This document shows, one piece after another, positions 22,038 to 30,618 of a stretch of DNA of 55,088 nucleotides. Source of the stretch: Phycisphaerae bacterium (GTDB lineage Bacteria; Planctomycetota; Phycisphaerae; Sedimentisphaerales; SM23-30). Position numbers and translations under genes: made by a program. Where the stretch lies: NCBI GenBank assembly GCA_016342495.1, contig JAEIOG010000025.1, positions 1 to 55,088 of the forward strand. Reading direction: 5' to 3'. The notes below the pieces were generated by a model, which saw only the letters and a list, made by a program, of their open reading frames with translations, did no database searches and had not been told where the DNA came from. Positions within the stretch are counted from its first letter, which is position 1; each line of letters begins with the position of its first letter.

Positions 22038-22141
22038 TGCTTAATTTGTGGCTGCATGGTCAACTTGAAAGCTATTGTCCAACTATGGTTGACTGTCAAT
22101 GTTGGATTCAATATCAGCAGGAAAGATATAATTGTGATTAA
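22019..22141 (+). CDS. -1 frame extension of the tail assembly chaperone (T part)
   Basis: Forty codons in the -1 frame after the slippery site, reading NSSGRLMLNLWLHGQLESY and ending at TAA. An ATG within it (22037) overlaps the zero-frame stop as TGATG, so the last 34 codons could also be made separately. The extension runs into the ribosome site of the next gene. In lambda the T part is the segment that recruits tail tube subunits. No homologous T domain is recognisable at this length. Confidence 0.6.
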   Translation, partial: NSSGRLMLNLWLHGQLESYCPTMVDCQCWIQYQQERYNCD

Positions 22142-22631
22142 AACGACGATAGTGTCAATTGGAATGCCGGCAGAAATGTTCAAGCAGCGGGATTCGTTTG
22201 GTAAAAAACTGGTTAAGCCTGCATTAATAACCGCGGCGGAATACTGGCAGAAAAGGATATTACCCTGGCATTTCAAGCCGTCGGCAGCCAAAAAATATAA
22301 TTATCGCAAGCGAACGGAAAAAACTATCAAGAAAAAGGAAAGACTGGCTCGACGTAATCCTGATGCCAAACTACCTTTGATTGAATCAGGGGCTACCCGG
22401 CGGCAATTGAACCGAATGGTGCGGATCGCAGGAACATCTAAAAAGGTAACTGCCTATTTATCAGGTCCGTCTTATGTACATATGTACAGTAAAGGCGGCG
22501 GGGTTTACTTAGCTGGTGAAATTACCGCAACTATTGATAAAGAAGCAGAGAAACTGGCCGGGATTGTTGATACTTTTATTACCCAGCGGCTTAATCGTGA
22601 TACAACTAAAAAGGTTACAAGGTTTAGATAA
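22134..22631 (+). CDS. Basic tail-region protein
   Basis: A 165-aa protein from GTG 22134, chosen because AGGAAAG lies nine bases before it. It is strongly basic with a Lys/Arg-rich centre (KYNYRKRTEKTIKKKERLAR) and a C-terminal strand-helix part (VHMYSKGGGVYLAGEITATI). Placement between chaperone and tape measure is unusual for completion proteins, but the shape resembles phage virion-morphogenesis proteins. It overlaps the tape measure start in TAATG. Confidence 0.5.
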   Translation: MIKTTIVSIGMPAEMFKQRDSFGKKLVKPALITAAEYWQKRILPWHFKPSAAKKYNYRKRTEKTIKKKERLARRNPDAKLPLIESGATRRQLNRMVRIAGTSKKVTAYLSGPSYVHMYSKGGGVYLAGEITATIDKEAEKLAGIVDTFITQRLNRDTTKKVTRFR

Positions 22632-24247
22632 TGGGCCAGGTTAAATTTACATTAGATGCTGATGAAGCCAAAGCGGTCAAAGGTTATTTGAAATTGATTG
22701 ATGCCCAGAGCCGGGCTGAGCGTGGAGCTCGCAAAGTTGATAAAGCAAATAAAACGGCAGGCGATCAGATTGCTGATAGCAATAAAAAAAGTATCGAAGG
22801 CTTTGCAAAAATGGCTTTGGGGCTTGTTACTGTTGGCGGTGCTGTGGCGGCAGTTAGTATTGCCTGGCGGGCAGTTCAGGATGATATAGCAAATGTTATC
22901 AGGCTTCAAAAGCAATATGCCCAGGCTATAATGACTGAATCTCAATCTGTGCATAGTTATGCAATACAGAAAGGTTATGATAGTCAAGAAGGTGGAATGG
23001 ATAAGGCCTATGCCGAATTGAATGCTTTGCGGCGGGAGGGTAAATACAAAAATGTCCAGGATGCAGCATCTGCCGGAATCGCTGGTGATATTGCTTTTGG
23101 CTATTTGGGGCAGAAAGATCAGAATGAGATCTTAAAAACTGTTGGTGTATTTTCGCAACAAAAACAATTAGATGAAAATGCGGTATCCAGTGTTGTTGGT
23201 ATTTTAGGCGATGCCAAGGTGCAGAACAAAGATGACGCTTTGAAGATACTGGATAAGCTGGTTAAAGCTCAGCTGGAAAGTAAGAGCAAAAAACCTACTA
23301 ATTTTTTGGCAGAATTTGGACCTCTATTTTCTGAATCTTCAGCTATGGGGCAGGGTTTGGATTCAACTTTGGGACAATTTACCCGTTCTGTCAATATTTT
23401 TGGTGATGGTAAAGAAGCTAGAGCAGCAGAAAGAGCTCGCCAGGCCCGAGACTATGTTTCAGTTGATAAGGTCATCAAAGCTGTGCGAAATAAAAACAAC
23501 TTAAGTGAAGAGGATTATTATGCCAATTCTTTAGAAGATCGTCAACAACTGACCCGGCAATGGTTTGCTGATGCTAGTGATAGCCAAAGGAATAATGCTT
23601 TGTCGCAAGAACAACGTAAAGTTGCAGCGACGATGTGGAATGCTGCAAGTATTCAAAAACAAAATAAATTAGAAAATGAGTTTAGCCAGGCTAATCCAGT
23701 TGATCTGCAAAAAAGTCTTGATAATTATTTACGCAATAACCCTATTGCTAAAATCAATGACGATCTTATTGAAGGTCAGTTGATTGAAACGAGTGGGGGT
23801 TTTGGACAGTTACGGGGCCAAACTTTTTTAGATACTGAAAAAAAGAAATTAGATAAAAGTGACTCAGAAGGTAAGTCTGTTGGAGAATCAGTAGGACGCT
23901 GGGCAGTTGAGCTTGGAGGTCAAGATATTACTGCTCAGCGGGTTGCTATGGCTTCTATTAAAAAAATGTATAATGAAACTTCTGGCTTACCTAGATATGG
24001 CTATGGACATCAGCCGGGGTTTGCTAAAGATTCGCCTTATTATGCACTAGGTTCAGATATTGAAAGTAAAATAAAAGAGTATTCTCCTTCATCCGGAGAT
24101 CCTTTCACGGCAACCGAAGCCGGGGAGATTTTGTTGTTACTCGATGAAATGAAGAATTTGCGACTTGAATTGGAAAAAAATAATACAGCTACAGAAAACA
24201 ATACAAAGAGCAAAGAACAGGCCCTTAATGTCAACGCCCAGAATTAA
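22631..24247 (+). CDS. Tape measure protein (short)
   Basis: A 538-aa, mostly helical protein with a hydrophobic Gly/Ala/Val stretch at about residues 62-85 (MALGLVTVGGAVAAVSIAWRA), the signature of tape measure proteins that insert in the host membrane. Long charged helices follow. Its length sets tail length; at about 0.15 nm per residue this implies roughly an 80-nm tail, an estimate only. It follows the frameshifted chaperone as expected. The gene is shorter and more polar than lambda H (853 aa). Confidence 0.75.
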   Translation: MGQVKFTLDADEAKAVKGYLKLIDAQSRAERGARKVDKANKTAGDQIADSNKKSIEGFAKMALGLVTVGGAVAAVSIAWRAVQDDIANVIRLQKQYAQAIMTESQSVHSYAIQKGYDSQEGGMDKAYAELNALRREGKYKNVQDAASAGIAGDIAFGYLGQKDQNEILKTVGVFSQQKQLDENAVSSVVGILGDAKVQNKDDALKILDKLVKAQLESKSKKPTNFLAEFGPLFSESSAMGQGLDSTLGQFTRSVNIFGDGKEARAAERARQARDYVSVDKVIKAVRNKNNLSEEDYYANSLEDRQQLTRQWFADASDSQRNNALSQEQRKVAATMWNAASIQKQNKLENEFSQANPVDLQKSLDNYLRNNPIAKINDDLIEGQLIETSGGFGQLRGQTFLDTEKKKLDKSDSEGKSVGESVGRWAVELGGQDITAQRVAMASIKKMYNETSGLPRYGYGHQPGFAKDSPYYALGSDIESKIKEYSPSSGDPFTATEAGEILLLLDEMKNLRLELEKNNTATENNTKSKEQALNVNAQN

Positions 24248-24259
24248 TCGGTACAGATA

Positions 24260-24640
24260 ATGAGCAGTATAGCAGGTTATAATTTAATGATAGTTTCCGG
24301 TGCAATTGACCGGCCAGGGGCCAGGGTTGTTGATATATCATCGATGGGCATTGCCGGGTCCACCTGGCGTAAGTTTCCAGCCAAGTCTGATCCAGGCCAA
24401 TTGGTTACTATCTGTGACTATGGCAGTGCGGCCGCTGCCAATGCCGCAATTAATAATTATAAACTGTTGGAAGGTGAGCTGGTGTCAGTTGTTGATCAGC
24501 TAGGGGTTACTTATAATAATGTGATGGTAATAAAAGTTACTACAGAAACCAGGTATGCAGGCACCATCGTCGGCGGTTTAGGCGGTATAGCAGGTGCAGC
24601 TGTTTTAGTGATTGCTAACTGGAATTTACAGGTGAGTTGA
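24260..24640 (+). CDS. Minor tail protein candidate
   Basis: A 126-aa protein of beta-rich character with a Gly/Ala-rich C-terminal stretch (TIVGGLGGIAGAAVLVIANW) that might pack as strands or insert into membrane. It lies 12 bases after the tape measure gene and its stop overlaps the next start (TGATG). The location equals lambda M/L, tail tip assembly. No family recognised. Confidence 0.45.
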   Translation: MSSIAGYNLMIVSGAIDRPGARVVDISSMGIAGSTWRKFPAKSDPGQLVTICDYGSAAAANAAINNYKLLEGELVSVVDQLGVTYNNVMVIKVTTETRYAGTIVGGLGGIAGAAVLVIANWNLQVS

Positions 24641-27600
24641 TGGCACAGTTAGTTAACTATCAAAATACCAGGGTGTATATTAAGGCTAACTGGGCTGATA
24701 ACTGGCAATTGACTACTTTGCTGGAAGCTCAAAGGGCCAGCGTTACCGTTTCGCCAGGCATTGGCCAGGCAGAGTTTATCTGGCGTTATGGCTATCGTAC
24801 CTTAACTGGAGGCAGTGATTTTGTCGCAACCTCACCGCTTAATTTATTGGGCTGGTTTGTGCAGATTCGGGTTTATGATCCAGGACCACCGGAAAACGAA
24901 GTCATTTTATTTACGGGTAAGTTTTTTGATGATGCCTTAAATGTGATCGGTACGGTCATCGATGATGAATATAATCAGGTTTCAAACGGTGATCAGATTC
25001 TGACGGCATCGGATCTGGCATTATTACTGGATCGGGAAGTTATCAGTCTGACCCGAAGCTTAAAAAACGGTAATAGTATCGCTGATGTAATTGAGCATGT
25101 GCCATCGATGAACAGGCAGGGCGATCGCGGCTTAGCTGATAATGGCAATCGCAGCTATAGCAGGGATGCCGATGGGGTATATCGATATTCGGCAGATGGT
25201 GCCTACTGGAGCCATCTGGATTATCTGGAGATGATTTTAATTGATCATCAACCGGATAATATCCGTTTTATTTTAGGCGGTCAGAAAGATTTGCTCGATA
25301 ATCTTCGAACTTATAGCAATGTCGAGGGATTAACCGTTAAAGGGCTATTGGATAAACTGGTTGATCGACGGCGGGGTTTTGGCTGGCGAATTGGCAATGT
25401 CATTGCTCAGCAGGATTATGCCGATGAAGTGCAGATTGAAATTTTCACCGTCTTTGATAGTCCCATTACTGTAGGTGATATTACCTTAACACCCAATCTT
25501 TCACAAATAGAATTGGATTTGAGTAATGAAGCTTTATATCATGTTCAATCGCTACGGTTAAATGATTCGGCTCTTTATGATAATTTTGTGATCACCGGCC
25601 AGCGGGTGAAAAGCTGCTTTAGTATTTCTAAAACAGAGTTTGTTGCTGGTTGGACCATGGCTAATGAAACTCTTTATCGCCAGGGGGCTAAAAATGCCGC
25701 TGGCTATGATGAAAAAACTGAAGAAGAACAAAGCCTGCTAAATGATCGTTATCGCAATGATGCCCGGTTTAGCAGTGTCTATCGCAATTTTGAATTGCCA
25801 GAGGATTGGGACTGGACTGTTGATGTTAATGGTTCAAATATCATGGCTAACCCTGATACTGATAATGATGGCGGATTGACAGGATATCAGGGTAATTATT
25901 CGCAGCTGCCACGTACATTTATGCGATCGACGATATTGCAGCGCGGGATAGATTATACCGGTTCGGTTTCTGTTGATAATACCAGTGGCTCGGTTAAAAA
26001 ATATCATCGGCCTATGGTTTTTGTTCAGGATGTTCAGGGCACCTGGTATAATGCCGCGGCCATCGCCAGTGTGCTTAAAGATGATGATGGCAATTCCCTG
26101 CCTAATATCGGGGTGCGGATGCTGGATCATACCCTGGGATTCGCTTTAGATACCAATCCTAATCATTTATTGGCTCAAGGGCATTTTGAACCTGCAGAGC
26201 CATCGGCCCATTTACCCTGGTTGAACTGGGAAAATTTGCTGGTAACTGTTACCACCGAAACCGATCAGCGGTTAAAAATCAGTTTACGTGCTGATGGCCA
26301 GACCGGCCCGATTAAAAGAACTTTGAAAATTAATGTGCCCGGGGCAGAATTATGGTATGTAGCTGATGGGACTGTGGTGGGCCTGGATGAATCCGGGCAG
26401 CTGGAAAGGTTTGGCTGCAGTAATGTTATACGCAATGATAAGGCTATGCTCCAGGCGGTAGCAGCAGCGGCAATGGGTTGGTATGGCAAGGCCCGGCAGG
26501 CTTTGCAGTGTTCGATAGAATATTTAGCTACCAGTTTGGCTCCAGGTCAATTGGTCAAACATGCCTATACCAATAGCGTCTATGAAGATGTCAATACCAT
26601 TATAACCCAGATTAATTGGGATTTTGGGAAAAATACAACAACGCTCGGCACTGCTTATTCGCAATTGGATTTTGCAGCAATAACCGGGATGTCTATTCCG
26701 GATATAGGTGATTTTCGGGCCATGGGCAGCGAAATTAAAACCCTGCAGAAGCAGGTCGATGATATCGCTAAAAATTTAACTGATATACCGGAAAAGGTTG
26801 GCGGTAGCGTTAATCAGTCAGGTTTTATACGTTTGGGGGTTATCACTGAAACTGTCGATGCTGACAATCAGTTCCTGGGTAAATTCATGGATTCCGATGG
26901 TGAAGAAGTCGGTGAAGATATCGAAATTGTCTGTGATACCTTAAATTATAATGAAGCTGATACTGGTCGCAGCTTTACCGCTGTTTATCGCAATGCCAGG
27001 TGGTGGTGTACCGGTATTTATGAGGTCAACTGGAGTGATTTGTTGAGTTCTGAATTATTATCGTCTGACCTGCTTAGTTCTGATGTGATTGATTCTTCAG
27101 GTTTCTTTAGCTCTGATACCTGGGATTCATCCGACCTGTTAAGCAGTGATATCTTTGAATCGTCAGGATATTTAAGCAGCGATGCGTTTGATTCTTCAGA
27201 TCTATTAAGTAGTGATATTTTAGACTCATCTGATCTGATAAGCAGTGGTGCTGGGGATTCATCAGAATTATTAAGCTCAGGTGATTTCGATTCATCTGGT
27301 TTGACCAGTTCCGATGGATTTGGCTCTTCAGGTTTCTTCAGCTCTGATGCCTGGGACTCATCTGATCTATTAAGTAGTGATGCTTTGGATTCATCAGACC
27401 TGTTAAGCTCTGACGGCTTTGGTTCTTCTGGTGGCGGTCCTGGCTCTGATGGCTTTAGCTCTGATATCTTTGATTCATCGCAGCAGGGGTCATCTGGCTT
27501 CGGTTCCGATGAATATTCCAGTTCTGCCTGGCTTGCCGATTGTAATGCCTGCCTGGATGATCTGCCATATCAAATCGCTATGAGTTATACAGGTACAATC

Positions 27601-28077
27601 ACTAATTTTGACAATACTTCCACTACGGTTGGCTATAGTGCGATATTGACCAGGCAATGGAATACATGGTTAAGTGATTGGAGTAATTATTATGAAGGTG
27701 AGGCAACCATAACTCAGGGAGAGCTTGGATCGTTCCAGACAGGGCCTATAAATGCTACTGTAAAATTTTGTGCCCAGCATGGTGTAAGTAAGTGGATGGT
27801 CCTGGCAGCTACCGATATATCCGATGCCTATTGGGGGGTTGGCATGGATCCGATGAGCTATACCGGATGTATTCAAACGATCAACGCTCTTGGGCGTGGC
27901 TGGGCATTTGATGATGATGTCTGTGCATATTTACCAGGAACTTCTGATGTTTGCAAGCTGCCTTATTCCTGTACGGTAAGTTCAAGTAGTCCAGGGAGCT
28001 TCGGAGGAACAGTTGAAACATTGACTATTGTAGATTTAAGCGGTGGTTATCCAGGTTCTTCGGAGGCTGCAGAATAA
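24640..28077 (+). CDS. Large tail tip/fibre protein with Ser/Asp repeats
   Basis: A 1146-aa protein, the largest in the prophage, at the position of the tail tip (J-like) protein. Residues 1-750 are a mixed, beta-rich domain set. A helical segment (FRAMGSEIKTLQKQVDDIAKNL, about 690-715) may be a short coiled coil. Residues about 798-965 are degenerate ten-residue repeats of DSSDLLSSDxx, and the rest is a Cys-containing globular C-terminus (ACLDDLPYQIAM to LSGGYPGSSEAAE). The repeats would form an extended acidic, Ser-rich spacer or a surface for O-linked sugar. Three glycosyltransferase-like genes follow directly, two of them resembling protein O-glycosyltransferases. Confidence 0.65.
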   Translation: MAQLVNYQNTRVYIKANWADNWQLTTLLEAQRASVTVSPGIGQAEFIWRYGYRTLTGGSDFVATSPLNLLGWFVQIRVYDPGPPENEVILFTGKFFDDALNVIGTVIDDEYNQVSNGDQILTASDLALLLDREVISLTRSLKNGNSIADVIEHVPSMNRQGDRGLADNGNRSYSRDADGVYRYSADGAYWSHLDYLEMILIDHQPDNIRFILGGQKDLLDNLRTYSNVEGLTVKGLLDKLVDRRRGFGWRIGNVIAQQDYADEVQIEIFTVFDSPITVGDITLTPNLSQIELDLSNEALYHVQSLRLNDSALYDNFVITGQRVKSCFSISKTEFVAGWTMANETLYRQGAKNAAGYDEKTEEEQSLLNDRYRNDARFSSVYRNFELPEDWDWTVDVNGSNIMANPDTDNDGGLTGYQGNYSQLPRTFMRSTILQRGIDYTGSVSVDNTSGSVKKYHRPMVFVQDVQGTWYNAAAIASVLKDDDGNSLPNIGVRMLDHTLGFALDTNPNHLLAQGHFEPAEPSAHLPWLNWENLLVTVTTETDQRLKISLRADGQTGPIKRTLKINVPGAELWYVADGTVVGLDESGQLERFGCSNVIRNDKAMLQAVAAAAMGWYGKARQALQCSIEYLATSLAPGQLVKHAYTNSVYEDVNTIITQINWDFGKNTTTLGTAYSQLDFAAITGMSIPDIGDFRAMGSEIKTLQKQVDDIAKNLTDIPEKVGGSVNQSGFIRLGVITETVDADNQFLGKFMDSDGEEVGEDIEIVCDTLNYNEADTGRSFTAVYRNARWWCTGIYEVNWSDLLSSELLSSDLLSSDVIDSSGFFSSDTWDSSDLLSSDIFESSGYLSSDAFDSSDLLSSDILDSSDLISSGAGDSSELLSSGDFDSSGLTSSDGFGSSGFFSSDAWDSSDLLSSDALDSSDLLSSDGFGSSGGGPGSDGFSSDIFDSSQQGSSGFGSDEYSSSAWLADCNACLDDLPYQIAMSYTGTITNFDNTSTTVGYSAILTRQWNTWLSDWSNYYEGEATITQGELGSFQTGPINATVKFCAQHGVSKWMVLAATDISDAYWGVGMDPMSYTGCIQTINALGRGWAFDDDVCAYLPGTSDVCKLPYSCTVSSSSPGSFGGTVETLTIVDLSGGYPGSSEAAE
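27031..27530 (+). repeat. Degenerate 30-bp coding repeats (DSSDLLSSD)
   Basis: About 16 units of ten residues with the consensus DSSDLLSSDxx, written in DNA with mixed AGC/TCT/TCA serine codons, so the repeat is clearer in protein than in DNA. It covers residues about 798-965 of the tail protein. Confidence 0.8.
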
Positions 28078-29237
28078 TGGATATTTGTCCTGTAGAGAAT
28101 TTGACCGGTGATTATTGTTCCTTTATTGCTACGCATGTGACACCTAATTTTTGTAAAAATGTGTGTAAAGGTAATTGGCAAGATCATCTGGATAAATCGA
28201 TGTTTGAATTATTACCAAAAGAAAAACTGCCACTACTTAATGCAATTCATCAATGTGCCAGCTGTCAGTATCGCAAAACTGGCCAATGCCATATCACCCC
28301 TTGTGATGTGCGTAATGGCGAAATAGATAAATGCCCACGTGGATTATGGGATAATAACCAGCAATACCAATTGCCATCTAATCCAGATAATGAAAAAGTA
28401 AGCATTATTATAACCGCTCGAAATGAACATTATCTAAATCCTACCACCAAATCATTATTGAAGATGGCCAGCGGTGATATTGAGATTGTGATTGTCCTGG
28501 ATGGCCCGCCAACCAGGCCGCCAATTAAACATCGGCAAGTTAAAATTATCAGGCATAAGAAACCGCAAGGGCGCAGGCCCAGTATCGATGAGGCGGTGCA
28601 GGCTGCCACCGGTAAATATTTATTGCATTTAGATGGACATGTAAAACCGGAAGTTAAAGGCTATGATGCAATTCTCAAGCGGGGATGTATTGACAATAAG
28701 ACCATGGTGGTCTGCAATCTTACCCGATTAGAGCCGCGTAGCTGGCGAGCAGTCGGCAAGCCCATGGGGCATAAATATATCGCATATAATCTTAAAGATT
28801 GCTGGAGCAATAAAAGGCCTCAGCATGAATTTGAACAGACCATATGCGGTAATGGCATGGGCTGGTTTTTGCCGCGTGATTATTATCTGGCCTTAGGTGG
28901 CTGTGATAAAACCTTAGCTCCTACCTGGGGCAGCTTTGGAGTTGAATGGGCCTTGAAGGTCTGGCTGTCTGATCCTGATGGACGTGGCCCAGGCCAGGTT
29001 CTGCTATCCAGAGATTGTCGGATTGGGCATTTATGGCAAAAACGCATACCATATAAAGCTCCTGGAGCCCGCCAGACCAGGAGTAGTTTACGAAAATGGA
29101 TAGATGGCAAAGGTGAAAATCAGGTACGCGATATAAAATATCTGCAGGATAATCTCGGTCATTTATTCCCGGTAAATTATGATCCCAGCCATAAGCCTTT
29201 GATAATAGCTCAGCAGGAGAATAGTATATGCTGGTAA
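28077..29237 (+). CDS. Glycosyltransferase, GT-A type with Cys-rich head
   Basis: A 386-aa protein. Residues about 1-90 hold nine cysteines in CxxC-like spacing (CASCQYRKTGQC, CPRG), likely a metal-binding or disulfide module. Residues about 105-340 form a GT-A fold: VSIIITARNEHYLNPTT, VIVLDGPP, the metal site HLDGHVKP (D-x-H, as in polypeptide GalNAc-transferases) and GSFGVEWALKVWLSD late in the domain. It would transfer a sugar from a nucleotide sugar, possibly to the Ser-rich tail protein. It starts in TAATG overlap with that gene, with GGAGG upstream. The acceptor is unknown. Confidence 0.75.
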   Translation: MDICPVENLTGDYCSFIATHVTPNFCKNVCKGNWQDHLDKSMFELLPKEKLPLLNAIHQCASCQYRKTGQCHITPCDVRNGEIDKCPRGLWDNNQQYQLPSNPDNEKVSIIITARNEHYLNPTTKSLLKMASGDIEIVIVLDGPPTRPPIKHRQVKIIRHKKPQGRRPSIDEAVQAATGKYLLHLDGHVKPEVKGYDAILKRGCIDNKTMVVCNLTRLEPRSWRAVGKPMGHKYIAYNLKDCWSNKRPQHEFEQTICGNGMGWFLPRDYYLALGGCDKTLAPTWGSFGVEWALKVWLSDPDGRGPGQVLLSRDCRIGHLWQKRIPYKAPGARQTRSSLRKWIDGKGENQVRDIKYLQDNLGHLFPVNYDPSHKPLIIAQQENSICW

Positions 29238-30013
29238 GTGTTTTGATTCTCTGCAATCGAGAGAAATACCTCAATAGAACAATTCGGAATTTACTTGATA
29301 CTGCCGCCGGTGATATTGAGATCCTGGTTTATTTTGATGGATCACAGCAGGATGTCCTTAGTGATCGGCGGGTTCGCTGGATTTATCATCCGGAGAATCG
29401 AGGACGTCGGATTGCAATTAATGAGGCGGTTAAACACTTAAAGGGTGATTATTTCTTTCATATTGATGGCCATTGTCGAATGCTGGTTTCTGGCTGGGAT
29501 AAAGCTCTAATGAAGATAGCAGGCCAGGATGGAACCGCATCAAGTGCTATCTGGCATTATCGAGGGCGAAAGCCAGAGTTATTACATCATAATATCATTC
29601 CGCCATCTTTTTTAGGTTTTGGATCAAATCGTGATTATCGTGAACACAGCGATAGGGGGGTAGTCTGTGAAGGCCAGGAGATGATGTCATTGCCTGGCTG
29701 TGCCTGGATGCATCACAGGTCTATTTGGCAGGATTTCAATGAAGATTGGGCCCACTGGGGTTTTATGGGGGCTGAATGGGCTCTGAAGAACTGGCTTTGC
29801 GGGCCATTGCCAAAACCAATAAGATTATGCAGCACGGTAATTTGTGAACATATTGGAAAATCACATGGTTTGGACCATGTTAATGATAGGCAGGAAACGC
29901 TGATGCAGTTAGCTAAGCTTTATATCGCCGGCAAGGCTCCAGATCAACAAAGAAGCCTTAAATGGTTAATAGGCAGGATTGGACCTAAAGAATGGAGAAG
30001 CGTTAAATGGTGA
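29228..30013 (+). CDS. Glycosyltransferase, GT-A type
   Basis: A 261-aa protein similar in plan to its upstream neighbour but without the Cys-rich head: VSVLILCNREKYLNRTIRN, ILVYFDGS, the D-x-H site FHIDGHCRM and GFMGAEWALKNWL. It overlaps the neighbour by ten bases and has AGGAG near its ATG. The two are probably paralogues that differ in acceptor or sugar. It overlaps the next gene by seven bases. Confidence 0.75.
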   Translation: MLVSVLILCNREKYLNRTIRNLLDTAAGDIEILVYFDGSQQDVLSDRRVRWIYHPENRGRRIAINEAVKHLKGDYFFHIDGHCRMLVSGWDKALMKIAGQDGTASSAIWHYRGRKPELLHHNIIPPSFLGFGSNRDYREHSDRGVVCEGQEMMSLPGCAWMHHRSIWQDFNEDWAHWGFMGAEWALKNWLCGPLPKPIRLCSTVICEHIGKSHGLDHVNDRQETLMQLAKLYIAGKAPDQQRSLKWLIGRIGPKEWRSVKW

Positions 30014-30618
30014 GCAAGGCAATCATTTATTATACTGACAATAACATCGATGGAACCGAGATAAATGATCGCTGCAGATCCTTATTGTTGGCATCTGGAA
30101 TTCCTATTATTTGCATAAGTCATAAGCCTATGCTTTTTGGTGCCAAAAACATTGTTTTTGTTGGCCGCAGATCAAAACAGTCTATCTTGCTGCAGGCAAT
30201 GCTGGGGGCCTTAGCTTGTAATGCTGACCAGGTCTTTTTATGTGAGCACGATTGCTATTATCCACCTGATTATTTCCAATTCAATGATTCAGCAGGATTG
30301 ACATATAACACAAATGTTTATCGTTTATTTGATCATACATATTATAAGCGTCCTGATAAGCTTTTTGTTTTATCGCAGTTGGCAGGTAATCGATTAGATA
30401 TTATCGCAGCTATTAAGCGTAAGCTCAATCAAAGTAATAGATTGAAATGTATTGAGCCTGGGCGCAGTGACCAGGTTAAAGTTAAATTCAGATCAAATCC
30501 AACTCCGTCAATCGATGTGCGGCATAGTAATAATGCCACCAAATGGAATCCAAAAGAATTCCCAGTAGAATCAAAATTAGATTCTATTGCATTTTGGGAT
30601 GACTTATTTGGTGATTAA
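30007..30618 (+). CDS. Glycosyltransferase-like protein with an EHD motif
   Basis: A 203-aa protein with KAIIYYTDNNIDG at the N-terminus, a conserved-looking FLCEHDCYYPPDYF segment that resembles the E-H-D metal site of a GT-A-like family often found beside phage glycosyltransferases, and a C-terminal half of mixed helices. It follows the two GT genes with overlap and ends head-to-head with the integrase gene (four-base overlap of the stop codons). The enzyme activity is inferred from the motif and location. Confidence 0.55.
   Translation: MVSKAIIYYTDNNIDGTEINDRCRSLLLASGIPIICISHKPMLFGAKNIVFVGRRSKQSILLQAMLGALACNADQVFLCEHDCYYPPDYFQFNDSAGLTYNTNVYRLFDHTYYKRPDKLFVLSQLAGNRLDIIAAIKRKLNQSNRLKCIEPGRSDQVKVKFRSNPTPSIDVRHSNNATKWNPKEFPVESKLDSIAFWDDLFGD

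Noticed and set aside
27031-27530. CRISPR-like tandem 30-bp periodicity
   Set aside because: The units are in frame inside a tail protein, vary in sequence, and have no unique spacers; it is a coding repeat.
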